From positions 7,261,501 to 7,325,500 of the forward strand of contig CM061100.1 in the NCBI GenBank assembly GCA_030770545.1: a DNA stretch of 64,000 nt, written 5' to 3'. This DNA is from Macropodus opercularis. Taxonomy: Eukaryota; Chordata; Actinopteri; Anabantiformes; Osphronemidae. Below, piece by piece: positions 21,801-32,478 of the stretch; within the stretch, counting starts at the first letter, position 1; each line of letters begins with the position of its first letter. Below the pieces are notes generated by a model, which saw nothing but the letters and a program-made list of their open reading frames with translations, did not search any database and had not been told where the DNA came from. The translations under genes and the position numbers were made by a program.

Positions 21801-24800
21801 GTCTGTATTTAATAGAAGAACGGGGGCAGGTCAGCACTTAGGGTGCATTAAACAGTGGAATGCTGCATTATTTTTACAGCACGCAAGTTCCCACACAAGC
21901 GCGTGCATTTTGTGTGCTTGAGTAATGGCAGTGCGTTCTGTCCTGCGAGGCCAAATTATTCATCAAAAATACTCTCAAAATCCATAGAATCATGCAAAAG
22001 GCGACGGTATCGCTGCAGAGGACGACCTCCGATAGAACAGGTTAATGCTGACTTACCAAAGGAAACGTAAAACAAGTTTATGAGATGTTTATGCTGATTT
22101 GGGTGACTTCAGCTGAACAAAGTGGATGCTGATCTGCATTTCCAAACTCTAAACTGAAGTGATTAAAACGCCTGCGAACACTGGCACAAAGTGGGGACAC
22201 AAACAGTCTTTACTTGCAAAGGCTGAGCCTATAGCTTAATGTTTTTTTAAACCCACTAATGTTTGTTCTCCTGTTATCAACTACTCTAATTGCCAGTCTT
22301 CTGTCTTGTTTTGCTTTTGTTTAAGTTCATTTAAATTCAAGTCAATTAATTTTTTTACTGAGTTTGCACATTATATGCCAGCCTTAGAAGGAATTCTGTA
22401 CTTTACATTAGGGACGAGTCTATCAGGAGTTTCGAACTTACATAAAGCCTCACGACCACTGAAATGCATTTGTCTCTGTCTGTTCTACGACCAATATTTC
22501 ACCTCTCACCAATTGATTTGCCCTCTATCCACCTTTTAAACTAAGTCCATTAGGTTGTGCGGAGTCATCAGTTGTGAACTATACTCATATTCATCTTTAT
22601 TCTCATTGTCCTTTAGCCAAGTAATGTAACAAAAACACTGTACAGTTCAGTCACAGCTGTCCTCAGAGTTTAGTTTGCTGTTACACTGTTTGTTTGCTAC
22701 AGAAGCTACATGTTGGCCTTTTCTATGTATCATGCATGTACTCGTCTTCCACTTCACTATTCTTAACTACAGTGTAGTACTGTTCTACAGTCACAGTGGT
22801 CTAAGTTATAGTTTGTGTGTATGAGTGAACAGCCCACTAGACACAAGCAGCGCCACACAGGGCAGGGCAGGCTACTTTACTCTAAGTGCTGTTGGTATTC
22901 CAGCCATCAGCGGATGTGGATCAATGCTTGGTTTTACAGCTTTGCATCCTTGAAATGACTGAGCAAATACAGACAGCTCAGCGTGTCAGTCAGTGACTAT
23001 TAGTAAAGAAAATTCTTTCAGTAGCAACCCCCCACCTCATCGACCTCAAACACACACCGAGCTCAGGACAGAGTGAGGCAAGATGGACCAAGTGCGGTTT
23101 GAGCCTCTGAGTTCAAAATGAAACCTCCAGGATGCAAAATGCCGCAGAGTCGAGTCAGAGACAGAGCGTTGGCCGGCAGAGATAGCTTTGGATCATTTTG
23201 GGAGATTAAGAATTTGAAAATCTTTTGCAAGAGCACATGATGGAGTTCGCACGCGGTGACTTAGAGGAGGAAGCTGTGCAGTCAGTCTAACGGCGCTTTT
23301 GTTCTAACGAGTCAGAGCTTTGGTTTGAGTGAAGACGTTTGCTGATGCCTGTGCAAAAACACTGATGATGAGGTAGCTGGAGGGAGGGGATGACTGGCAG
23401 CAGGTGATGTTTGTGGCGCGTCACCTGCTTCTAGTTTCGCCGTTTAGCTACGCGTCGGATAAGCGTTTGTTTTTTCTAAAGGACTTTTGCACAGGTGTCG
23501 CACACATTATCTAATGCACTGTAGCAATGGAAATAGAGGGCATGGAAATATTTGCCATTGTTGTTGTTATTGGACTGTTCATAGTCGTACTCAAACAGTT
23601 TGGTATCTGGGAGCCCACGTCACTGGAAGGTAAGACACAAAGACCGACATAGTATTTGTCAGTCTGTGTGTAGAACAATGATTTTGTTTCTACTTAATCT
23701 TACACCTCTGTTATTTGTTCTGACTTCATAAGGACATTGAATAGTTAGTTGGACCTTTCTAATGTCTTTCATTTTGCCATTGAGTTTAACCTTAGTTAAG
23801 ACAATAACGCTTATAAAAACTCAAATACTGTTTCTAAAATCACTCAGTTTTCTACTTTTTAAACGACTGCAAAACTCAGATTTGTATGATGTCTCTGTGA
23901 ATGTATTGTTTTTCTCTCTGTCTCATCTTTTCGGTTATATATATTATTCTTACACTCTGCTTGTCTCCCACCCAATTCCTTCCTTCATTCTCATCTTTCT
24001 TTAATATCTTCTTATATGTTTTTTATTTATATTTGGTTTGTATAAAGATGGTAAGCATTTTCAGTTATGTGAAGATTTTTTGTTGCCTCTCATTTGTTAG
24101 ATTTCTTTACTATTTTCCACCCTTTCGTTTTTTTTTTTTTCTTTCTTCTCACCACTATTTCTTCCCGTTTTCCTTCCCCCCCTTCCTTATCCCACCTGGC
24201 CCAATATCTCTGTTTTCCCATCTGGCAGACAGCTGTGACAGCGACCTTGAGCTCTCCATGGCGCGTCACCAACCTGAGGGGCTTGAACAGCTCCAAGCCC
24301 AGACCCAGTTCACCAGGAAGGAGCTCCAGTCGCTTTACAGAGGCTTCAAAAATGTATGAAAACAGTCACAAGTACAAGTGTACAATACAGGAAGATTGTT
24401 TGTAGAGGTCAACTTGATTTGCAGGAACAATTTACAAATGAATACAAAAAATTAGAAAATAAAGCCATTTTTAAGCCTATCACCTTTTTCTGCACAGCAA
24501 CACAATAACACAATAAAGCGCTGAAGGCAAAATTTTTAAACTTTTTACCTTTTGATAGGAATGTCCCAGCGGACTCGTGGATGAAGAAACGTTCAAAACC
24601 ATTTACTCGCAGTTCTTCCCTCAAGGAGGTGCAGTATAGTCATTTAATTGAACACTTAATTTCACAAAACTGTTTATCTGAGTTCGTCATGGCTAAAATC
24701 AATTGTTAGGCGTTGGGGTTTTGCAGTAAACTCAATATTCTCCCTCAGTGCTGGTTAACACTTTGTTTGTTCTCAGATGCAACCACATATGCACATTTCC

Positions 24801-25632
24801 TTTTCAATGCATTTGACATGGACAGAAACGGCTCCATCCGCTTTGAGGTGAGTTTTCCTGCGTATGTCGGCTGAATTCATGAACGGCAGCGTTGGAGTTT
24901 TACTTTTAAGTGAACTACAGTGTTTTTACAGGACTTTGTTTTAGGATTATCTGTGCTGCTTAGAGGCTCCGTTACAGAGAAACTCCGATGGGCGTTTAAC
25001 CTATATGACATCAACAAGGATGGTTGTATCACAAAAGAGGTACAGGCAGCATGAGAAACGTGCCGAAATAACTTTTACCCATGATTTCTACAAATGCACT
25101 GTTTATCTATTTATTTTCCTGCAGGAAATGTTGGCAATAATGACATCCATTTATGACATGATGGGCAGGTATACCTTACCCAGTGTTCGAGACGACTCCC
25201 CCTTTGAGCATGTGGAGAAATTCTTCCAGGTACTGCACAGGAGCTTCGTTTCCATCAAACCTCTCTAATATGTAGCATCTACATGGCTTCATATCACTGT
25301 GAATATGCCCATTAACAGCACATGTTACTTTGGTGGCGTGATGAATGCTCGTGTTAGTTCACTGCATCACAAGCAGTGGACAAAGGTTCACAAAGAGTCT
25401 CTCTCCTGTCTGTGCCTGGTATTTTTCAGAAAATGGATCGTAACAGAGATGGTGTGGTGACTTTAGATGAATTTATAGAAACCTGCCAAAAGGTAAACTC
25501 ATGCTTGTCTGAATTATGCAACTTTGTTCACAACAGCCCAGAATCTTTTTTGCATGTTGTAACTATGTTCTATTTTCTCAACAGGATGAAAATATAATGA
25601 GTTCCATGCAGCTCTTTGAAAACGTCATCTAG
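18876..25632 (+). CDS. kcnip3: KChIP3 / calsenilin / DREAM, long cytosolic isoform, 9 exons, 256 aa
   Basis: EF-hand Ca2+ sensor that binds Kv4 channel N-termini; in mammals it also binds presenilins and DRE DNA sites. Exons: 18876-18881, 20469-20643, 24229-24353, 24559-24628, 24777-24847, 24932-25039, 25125-25229, 25430-25492, 25585-25632. They total 771 nt, giving 256 residues, the human KCNIP3 length. Exon 1 encodes only Met-Gln, as human KCNIP3 also begins MQ. Exon 2 carries the KChIP3-type KWQRPRLSR block and a CC pair (MKCCLVKW) typical of palmitoylated KChIPs. The shared core has four EF-hand regions (for example [38 protein letters not shown]) and ends [12 protein letters not shown] poly(A) signal is at 26045-26050. 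A second first exon at 23527 gives another isoform. Confidence 0.95.
19421..19450. repeat. GT-rich simple repeat in kcnip3 intron 1
   Basis: An interrupted (GT)n tract in the first intron of the long isoform. Confidence 0.6.
23527..23629 (+). CDS. kcnip3: Alternative kcnip3 first exon encoding a hydrophobic KIS-type N-terminus
   Basis: The ATG at 23527 opens 34 codons plus one base, ending at a GTAAGA donor (23630). The leftover base gives the same phase as exon 2 (20469-20643), so it joins exon 3 at 24229 in frame and yields a 230-residue protein. The peptide begins [16 protein letters not shown] and continues [14 protein letters not shown]. This resembles the K-channel inactivation suppressor (KIS) segment of mammalian KChIP4a and the KChIP2x/3x variants, which anchors the protein in ER or plasma membrane and slows Kv4 inactivation. 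The exon is too short for a simple ORF search but well supported by phase, donor and family resemblance. Promoter elements were not identified. Confidence 0.85.
24113..24228 (+). other. Extended polypyrimidine tract before kcnip3 exon 3
   Basis: Over 100 nt of strongly T/C-biased intron leads to the acceptor at 24228. Both alternative first exons splice to this site, so a strong tract is plausible here. Confidence 0.6.
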
Positions 25633-26044
25633 TCCTTTAATTGGCTCAGTAATGCTGCACAGTTGCATCTTCAAGCGCTTGGACTGAAAATAACTTCCAG
25701 ATTAATTATGCTGTGAAGAAAGAAAGAAAAACTATGGTGAACAGTATTTGTCCACTTAACTGTTCTATGCAGGGAAGAGTCCAGATTTCACCACAGCACA
25801 AGGAGAGGAAATGTTCCTTTGCATGACAAAGTTTTTATTTTGTTTTTGCACACGAAGAAAATGTGAAACCTTGTCATCACAGTCAGATGAGCATGAGTTT
25901 AAAAGCATGTGATGCCAACCACTCTTAACACAAACAAGTTATGTTATTGTTGACTTCAAACCCGGAGCATTCGACATTAGGTTTGGTAGAGTGTTTGTGT
26001 AAATGTGATGTCCAGTCATTATCATGTTGACCAAAGCCCCAAAA

Positions 26045-26050
26045 AATAAA
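26045..26050 (+). promoter_or_regulatory. kcnip3 poly(A) signal AATAAA
   Basis: Canonical AATAAA about 410 nt after the kcnip3 stop codon, at the end of a non-coding stretch. Confidence 0.65.
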
Positions 26051-26435
26051 ACTTTGAACAACTAAAATGTCTCTTGGCTCTAGATTATCTTAATGTGCTA
26101 AATCCTCTCCATACGTATAAAACACCCCATTTAATACATGCACTCACTGACATTTGTTGGGGTTTTGTGTTTGTTTAATGGACAAAAACGCACTTTATGG
26201 TTTCGTTGGTCAAAAACTCAAAAAAATATGGATACGGTACAAACCTGTAAGATTTGAAGATTACAATTAGCTGCGACAGTAATAGATGTAGAAACAAAAC
26301 GTCTGTATAAACTGGGATACATTTGTTTTAGCTGCGCTCTTTGCATTTGTTGAATAATGTAACGTGTCACAAGTATAAAATCCCACCATCAGCAAAACTC
26401 TCTGAACCTGTACTGTATCACCGATTCCATAGCAA

Positions 26436-26559
26436 CCAATAGCAGAGCAGGGCTTGTTTTGGGGCGGTGGTACAGGCTCTGCTGAGTGGATGTGACACTG
26501 ACAACCAATACGCTGCCCTGGTTGCTTTGAAAAAGATCTGCCTCACCAGCATCTGTCAG
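26436..26559 (+). promoter_or_regulatory. Candidate promoter and non-coding first exon of the Shadoo-like gene
   Basis: Two CCAAT boxes (26436-26440, 26505-26509) flank a GGGGCGG GC box near 26461. A good donor (CAG then GTAAAT) follows at 26559/26560. The coding exon of the Shadoo-like gene has an acceptor at 27351-27352 just before its ATG, so an upstream untranslated exon is expected. This is the best candidate in the interval. Confidence 0.45.
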
Positions 26560-27368
26560 GTAAATAAACCATCTCATTAGTAATGTTTGTGTTTTCATTT
26601 GATTAACTGCAGGGTCTTAGTGAAAATTGTCTTTTTCAATCACCATGTTTCATCTCTTGAACCTAAACTTTATGAAGGATTTAAATCCAAGTATATTCCC
26701 ACAATATATATTTACATGACGTATTTTTATACAACATAATTTCAGTGTTTTAAAATCATAGAACTGTTACTGGAATCTAATAAAAAGCAACAGATATATA
26801 ATAAATGCAGCAATAAGCTTCCTGTGCATAATGCCCAGCTCGTTCCTAGTGTTGACAGAGCATGCGGATCGTTCTAGATGCCTGTTGAGCCACTGCTGAA
26901 TGTGCAGCGCACGAAATCAAAAGCTAACGGCAGTTTAAATGGCACAGAGAACAAACTCAACTGCATGAAAGCAAAAAGCAAAGTAATGGTCGGTAGCTTT
27001 AGTGAAGAAGGTTCACCATGAATGTACACGTTTCTTCTTTTTCACTTCACTTCCCATTTTCTGTCAAAGTCATTCATTTTAAATGTATTTCATTGCCAAA
27101 TATTTTGTTTTGATTTGCTAAATTTACTACAGGACAATCTGATTAACACACAGGTTAATCATAGGAATTTATTTGTCCCTGCTGTAAAATTCACAAGTTG
27201 TTCTGTAATGTTATATAGTAGTGTAGCAGTAAAAGCTATCGTTTGTATACGTTAAACTAATAAAGTACAAACTGATAAACTAGTCCTTTTACTGCAGTAT
27301 TGCTGCTTTTATTTTGTAGATCTTCTTCCCCCACTGATAGGTGTGTCTCCACAGGGTTGAGACCAACA

Positions 27369-27830
27369 ATGACTGTCCAAATCAAGCTGCTCTCGCTGTG
27401 GGTTTGCCTGGTGCTCATGGCAGCACTGTGCCCCGGCATCCAGTACGTATCCTGCAAGCGAGGTTTTGTCTTCAGGGGTCGAGGAAAAGGAGACGCTAAC
27501 AAAGCGCCTCCCTCCCAGAGCCAGGGTCTCACCAAGCATGGCCTGAAATGGGCAGGAGCAGCAGCAGCTGGTGCACTGGGGGGCACTGGGTACGGGCTGG
27601 GGCTCCTTGGCAGACCAAAGCACGGATCTAGGAATCATTATGAGCAGAAGGCTGCCTCCACCGAGAAAGATCAACAGCATTACCACAGTGACAGCCAAGG
27701 AAATCCCCAACGCTCTCTGTGGAGAGGCTTTGTTACAGCGGCTAGTCCTGCTCCTCTCACTAGTAACATTTTCCTCACTTTTGGACATGTGGTATCTTTT
27801 CTTATAGCAACCTGGATATTGGGCATTTAA
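27369..27830 (+). CDS. Shadoo-like (SPRN / Sho2-type) small prion-family protein, 153 aa, single coding exon
   Basis: The coding region is uninterrupted and follows an acceptor (CCACAG, 27347-27352), so the 5' UTR is probably spliced, as in prion-family genes. It has a signal peptide (about 1-28), a short basic RG segment (KRGFVFRGRGKG, 30-41), and an Ala/Gly hydrophobic core (WAGAAAAGALGGTGYGLGLLG, 61-81) like the conserved PrP/Shadoo region. A hydrophilic stretch follows, then a C-terminal hydrophobic tail suited to GPI attachment. No N-x-S/T sequon was seen and there is no folded PrP-like domain with paired cysteines, which favours Shadoo over PrP. AATAAA is at 27867-27872. Convergent with the prion gene 2.4 kb away. 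sprn versus sprnb cannot be settled here; its function in fish is unclear. Confidence 0.75.
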   Translation: MTVQIKLLSLWVCLVLMAALCPGIQYVSCKRGFVFRGRGKGDANKAPPSQSQGLTKHGLKWAGAAAAGALGGTGYGLGLLGRPKHGSRNHYEQKAASTEKDQQHYHSDSQGNPQRSLWRGFVTAASPAPLTSNIFLTFGHVVSFLIATWILGI

Positions 27831-27872
27831 TCTAATACGTGTTCCCTGGAATCAGTTATGAAATCAAATAAA

Positions 27873-30245
27873 AGCTCATTTCAACAAATTATGTGTCCTG
27901 TATTGTTGATTGTGGTAAAGTGTAAAAGTTACTGCTGTTGCTTCAGGACTTGATCAACAGTCATGTTGGTATTTTTCTTTGACATCATTCATCCAGGATG
28001 TCGTTTTAGCTACTACACCGTGTTATAGTACCACATTCCAGTATTACTCACTCAGTGAACTGTAATTAAGGTCATAGCATAATATCCTGTAGAATAAGAG
28101 CTAGGCCTATACAACACCAGGCCTTGGTAAACACAGACATGCTACCAAGAGCTGTTAAGTATTTGGAAGTATTTTGTTTCAAGAATACAGTAATTCAAGC
28201 AGAGAAACATGATTTATTTACTTGTTTTATCTGAGACATAAAGACATGTAACTATCCATGACAAGTCATTTTAAACCATCATAAACCATATAATAGAGTA
28301 ACTGAAAGTAACTGAGTTCAGAAGTCGAAGATCAATCCAGTTAGCTCAGTTACAGAATATCCAGTCCTGAAGGGAAGTAAGTGCACTTTACAGATATTCT
28401 AGATCAACACTTTTTAACTGTATGAGATAATTTTTTACATGACTCAGCCTCTATGGAATATTAAATTATTTAAATTTGTGAAAATAATAACAGAACAAAT
28501 CTACAAGCAGACCGGAAAGGAGCCAAATACAGCATCACCATTACAAACATTTAATTGTGTGGAAATCCTTTGAAAATGTCTGCAAGCTTGATTTGTACAG
28601 CATTTTTATAGTGACAAAGTGGTTGTTCAAAATAAATTTGGGAAAAAAATAACATAGTACATCTACATGAAATAGTAAAATAAGCCCGATCACAAAGTGG
28701 TAGTTTCAACACCACTGTCCAAAAAAGAGGACAGGTCTTCATTACAGAGGAGACACATCACGACTGTGGAGAGACTTAGGGAAATGTATTTACAGAAAGG
28801 TGATTAGAGAGAGAAGTAGCAATGTAGAGTCCAGCTCAGGACTAGAAAGCCTGGAAGGATCCAGTGTCTCAGGAAACTTAAAGTATGTCTGGAAGCACGA
28901 TCCTTTAACCAAAGTTTGCACAGGATATTTCACCAATGTAACACTGATGAATAACCATCTGCTGCTTCCCAGCAACCTTAAGCCAGTCCCAGTGCTTCCA
29001 GTCCCACTATTAATCTTGTCTCGCAGTGGACATAAAGAGACTGAAATATACCTGCAGCAGTGTATTTAAATTCTTGAATTGCTGTGAAGCTCGTTTATTC
29101 TAAGCCAAAATGACACTCCGGTTGTCAGCAGGTCAGCACTGCACAGACAGAAAGCATCAGGCTCTCAAAAGTTGCAGACAAGGAGGCAACAGCATAAAGG
29201 CTACACATCAAAAGCCACGTGATAACTGATTTAACTGAGTCTTTCTATCAACAACTACTACATGCAATCTGCGTTTTTACAGGGCGCTGAACAAAAACAC
29301 CTAGTGTGAGAGGCATGTACCTTTAGGAAGCAGAGCTATCGTTAGAGTGAGGACGTTCACCGTCATTCACGTGTTAAACTGTTTATTGAGGCTTACGAAC
29401 GTTTGTCTACAGGGAATTCCTCACTTCAGGAGCAGATGGCCTGCAACCTTTCCCACCGTCATTAAATCATGCTTACAATGACGAGATCATGTGGGAAGCT
29501 TCACTTTACCAGGAATGTGTCAGAGTGGCGTCGTCTTTAGAGCAACATTAGCGACAAAATGCAGTCACCGCTAACGGAGTTATACCTAGAATTGAATTAC
29601 TTCTATTGCTTTTCTCTGTTCTAAACAAACAAAGAGCCAGACATGAAACATGATCACTCAGTTTGTCTGTTTAGAAATCAAATTGTTGATTCAGTGCATT
29701 TGCTTTTTTAATGAAAACGTTATTATATATATTGTTATTTTTATTATATTATCATCTAGCATTCTTCAGGTCTATGAAGTGATGTTTACATATGTCCAGA
29801 TTTAATATTAATTAGTCTGTTCTATTTAATTTTATCCACTATTCTATTTTAGAATAGTGGATAAAACTATGTTCAAAAGTTCCCTGAATGTGTTTGTTTT
29901 CCTGCATCCAGTGTTTAATACTGTGGAGAATAATGAGGAAAAAACAAGAAGAAAATATATTGTTTTAAATTTACATAGATTAGTGTAGTTGTCACAACAT
30001 AAACCTGCTAATATTACGGTAAAATATTAAACTGACTGTTGCTCTTTGAATATGCTCTCATAGCTTCTGTATACATCCATCTTGTCTTGCAGTTTTCTGC
30101 TGCAATAGTGGATAATTGACTATATGCGGCTTATAAGTACTTAACTGTGATACATAGTGCATGTTGGCAGTACTGGATGTGGACATGCAGGTTAGATGGA
30201 GGAAGCAGAAACCCATTTGGGCCAGGATGAAAGGATTAAGTGTTC
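27873..30245. other. Convergent 3' interval between Shadoo-like gene and prion gene
   Basis: AT-rich non-coding sequence. Some of it should be the prion gene 3' UTR on the minus strand. No coding exon recognised. It contains a perfect stem-loop at 29830-29866. Confidence 0.5.
29830..29866. repeat. Perfect 17-bp stem-loop with 3-nt loop
   Basis: The left arm TTTTATCCACTATTCTA (29830-29846) and right arm (29850-29866) are exact reverse complements around a TTT loop. It lies in the convergent interval, about 380 nt beyond the prion gene stop. Confidence 0.85.
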
Positions 30246-31709
30246 TCATTGGAGCAAGAACATGCTGAACAATAGCACAAAGGAGGAAGTGAAAAACTGA
30301 ATCACACCAGAGCTCAGGGGGCTGCTGTGGTTGGGCTGGACCTGGGGTTCTGCTTTTCGTTCCAGAAATTTAGCTGAGTAGACCATGTACCGTTCAATGC
30401 AGCGGCGGTTCTTCACTTGATCAATCAGTGCTGGGTATCCAATCTCCTCAATGCTGACAGTGTCATCATCCTCCGCTTCACCTCCGGTCGTAGGGGGGCT
30501 GGAGCTGCTGCCCTTGTCTTTGACGTCAGTCGAATTCATACAGCGAGCCATGAAGGCCTCATAAGTCTCCGCCCTTGGTGGAGGCTTGTAGACATAATCG
30601 CCATAGTTTACTTGATCTGTGGACTTACTGCCATACTGCTTGTACATGTAGTTGTTGTAGTAATATTCTTCTTGAGGGTTGTGGAAATTAAAATGTGGTC
30701 GAGGAAAGCGCCCAAGTCCGTATCCAACGGCCATTCCGGCCACAGCGCCAACACCTGCCGCCATCATGGCTTTCTTAGCAAATCCTGAGGATTTAGGCTG
30801 GTATCCCATCCTCTGTACAGAATTAGAGAAAGGAGAACCCCCCATCCCATAACCACCATGTCCATAGCCTCCTCCACTGTAGCGAGGACTGAGGATCTTA
30901 TTATTTGGGTTCCAATTGGGGTAACCGCCAAACCCTCCACCAGGGTAACTTCCTGGATTTGCACCCCAGCCCTGTCCAGTATTTCCCCCTCTGACTGGGT
31001 AACCACCTGCTGCTGGATACTGGTTTGGGTAACCTCCCCTTTGGTTAGGATAACCTCCCGCAGCTGGATAGCCTCCAGCAGCTGGATACTGGTTAGGATA
31101 ACCTCCTGCAGCTGGGTAGCCTCCAGCAGCTGGATACTGATTAGGATAGTTCCTTCCTGGGTTCTGGTTAGGATAACCTCCCGCAGCTGGATACTGGTTA
31201 GGATAACCTCCGGCAGCTGGGTTGCCTCCAGCAGCTGGATACTGGTTTGGATAACGTCCAGCAGCAGGATATCCACCTGCAGGGTTCTGGTTGGGATAAC
31301 CTCCCGCAGCTGGGTTGCCTCCAGCAGCAGGATATCCACCTGCAGGGTTCTGGTTCGGATAACTTCCAGGATTGACTCTACCAGGATACTGGTTAGGGTT
31401 ACTGCCAGCTGCTGGATAACTTGGTGGGTTTTGTCTGGGGTACCCTCCAGGATTAGTGTTGCCTGTTCCTGGATGTGGGTAACTTCCACCCGGAGGATAC
31501 GGATTGGGGTTTCGATTAGGACTCTGTGGCTGTCGAGGATAGTTTGCCGGCTGAGAGCTGGGCTTTGTCTTTGTGCCCTTGCTGCTGGAAGATGATGTTC
31601 TCTTGCTGCTGCTGCTGCTGCTGCCTTTTTTAGCCCCTGACAATTCAGAGCTCAGTAGCAATATAACCAGCAGGGACACAATCACCTTAGGACAAAAACT
31701 CCCCATCAT
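30246..31709 (-). CDS. prnp: Fish prion protein (PrP, long repeat-rich type), 487 aa
   Basis: GPI-anchored cell-surface protein of the fish PrP family. The coding region lies in one exon, as in all vertebrate prion genes. An acceptor lies at 31714-31715 and the ATG is 31707-31709; a second ATG follows immediately. The order is signal peptide (about 1-27), Ser/Lys-rich segment, a long Gly/Pro/Tyr/Asn repeat region (units like YPNQYPAAGG), and a conserved hydrophobic core (AMMAAGVGAVAGMAVGYGLG). The globular domain that follows has two cysteines (RCMNST and RRCIERY) that would form the single disulfide. A Ser/Asp-rich linker and C-terminal hydrophobic GPI signal (VIQFFTSSFVLLFSMFLL) complete it. 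N-glycosylation sequons are seen at NST and NHS. Length is in the range of fish PrP-1/PrP-2. Which paralogue this is remains open. Confidence 0.93.
   Translation of the reverse strand: MMGSFCPKVIVSLLVILLLSSELSGAKKGSSSSSSKRTSSSSSKGTKTKPSSQPANYPRQPQSPNRNPNPYPPGGSYPHPGTGNTNPGGYPRQNPPSYPAAGSNPNQYPGRVNPGSYPNQNPAGGYPAAGGNPAAGGYPNQNPAGGYPAAGRYPNQYPAAGGNPAAGGYPNQYPAAGGYPNQNPGRNYPNQYPAAGGYPAAGGYPNQYPAAGGYPAAGGYPNQRGGYPNQYPAAGGYPVRGGNTGQGWGANPGSYPGGGFGGYPNWNPNNKILSPRYSGGGYGHGGYGMGGSPFSNSVQRMGYQPKSSGFAKKAMMAAGVGAVAGMAVGYGLGRFPRPHFNFHNPQEEYYYNNYMYKQYGSKSTDQVNYGDYVYKPPPRAETYEAFMARCMNSTDVKDKGSSSSPPTTGGEAEDDDTVSIEEIGYPALIDQVKNRRCIERYMVYSAKFLERKAEPQVQPNHSSPLSSGVIQFFTSSFVLLFSMFLLQ
30985..31400 (-). repeat. 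In-gene degenerate tandem repeats of the prion protein
   Basis: The DNA repeats in multiples of three, encoding variants of YPNQYPAAGG, NPAAGGYPNQ and GGYPNQNPAGG. Several adjacent copies are nearly identical at the DNA level, implying recent expansion or gene conversion. Copy number is likely to vary between alleles. Confidence 0.85.
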
Positions 31710-32109
31710 GGACCTAAAAACAGAAAGAAATGATTCAACGTAAAACTTAAAAATCAAACAGCCCTGTACCCATTGTTTTCTTCTACCGTTAGGTCATAGA
31801 GGCTCCGGTCCTTCGATCTAAGTATCCCGCACTTCCGCAGGACATTGGAGTGAGGCCGTTATTATTCTCTCATCATTTGATAAATAAACGTTCTTTTTTT
31901 AAATTAATACGAGGGCATTATCACATTTTACTAATAAAACCGTTTTCATTTTCAAAACTCTGGCATCACATCGTCAATATCCAGCACATTCGCTTAGGTA
32001 AACATTAGCGCTGGAATAACATTATAACGGCAGTGTGCGTTCACTGTTTCTCGTCGAGCCAGTTTACAAAGAATGATACAACCACCATTAAACATATTTA
32101 GCGTCTTAC

Positions 32110-32200
32110 CGTGAAGATTTATTTTTGCTTCGACGGTAACGCAGAAATAACGGCTTGTTGTTTTCCCGTCCCACTGCGAGCTCCGCTTCACGGCCTGTCT
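32110..32200 (-). other. Candidate non-coding first exon of the prion gene
   Basis: A strong donor read on the minus strand (CACG then GTAAGAC, at 32109/32110) would splice to the acceptor at 31714-31715, giving an intron of about 400 nt. The 5' boundary near 32200 is a guess. It matches the untranslated first exon usual for vertebrate prion genes. Confidence 0.5.
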
Positions 32201-32478
32201 CAGGGTGGCTGCGTCTAGATGAGGTGCGTTCGATTTGTTGCGCAGACAGTGCAGTGGGTGGAATAGATGGGTGGGGGGAATCGGGTTGTTACCGCCCTGT
32301 TGTACATTTTGATCACACGCGTTTGCTCAGATTGATTTAGTTAATATCTAAACCCTGAATCGTTCAAACAAGGGTAATGTCTCTTTCGTGTTCATTGTTT
32401 TAGGAGTGAGATCTATTAATACTATTTTATTTGATCAACACAGAAAGATGCTAACGACATCCCGCTTCGGGTCGTCCG

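Noticed and set aside
23901..24359. Plus-strand frame of 152 codons (Phe/Leu/Ser-rich)
   Set aside because: Created by the pyrimidine-rich intron before kcnip3 exon 3; only its C-terminal part overlaps the real exon.
27309..27788. Minus-strand frame of 159 codons opposite the Shadoo-like gene
   Set aside because: Shadow of a GC-rich coding exon with no recognisable domain.
30858..31595. Plus-strand frame of 245 codons opposite the prion gene
   Set aside because: Explained by the three-base-periodic repeat; the peptide is a low-complexity Ser/Trp/Ile repeat. Mentioned only as context for the +1 frame.
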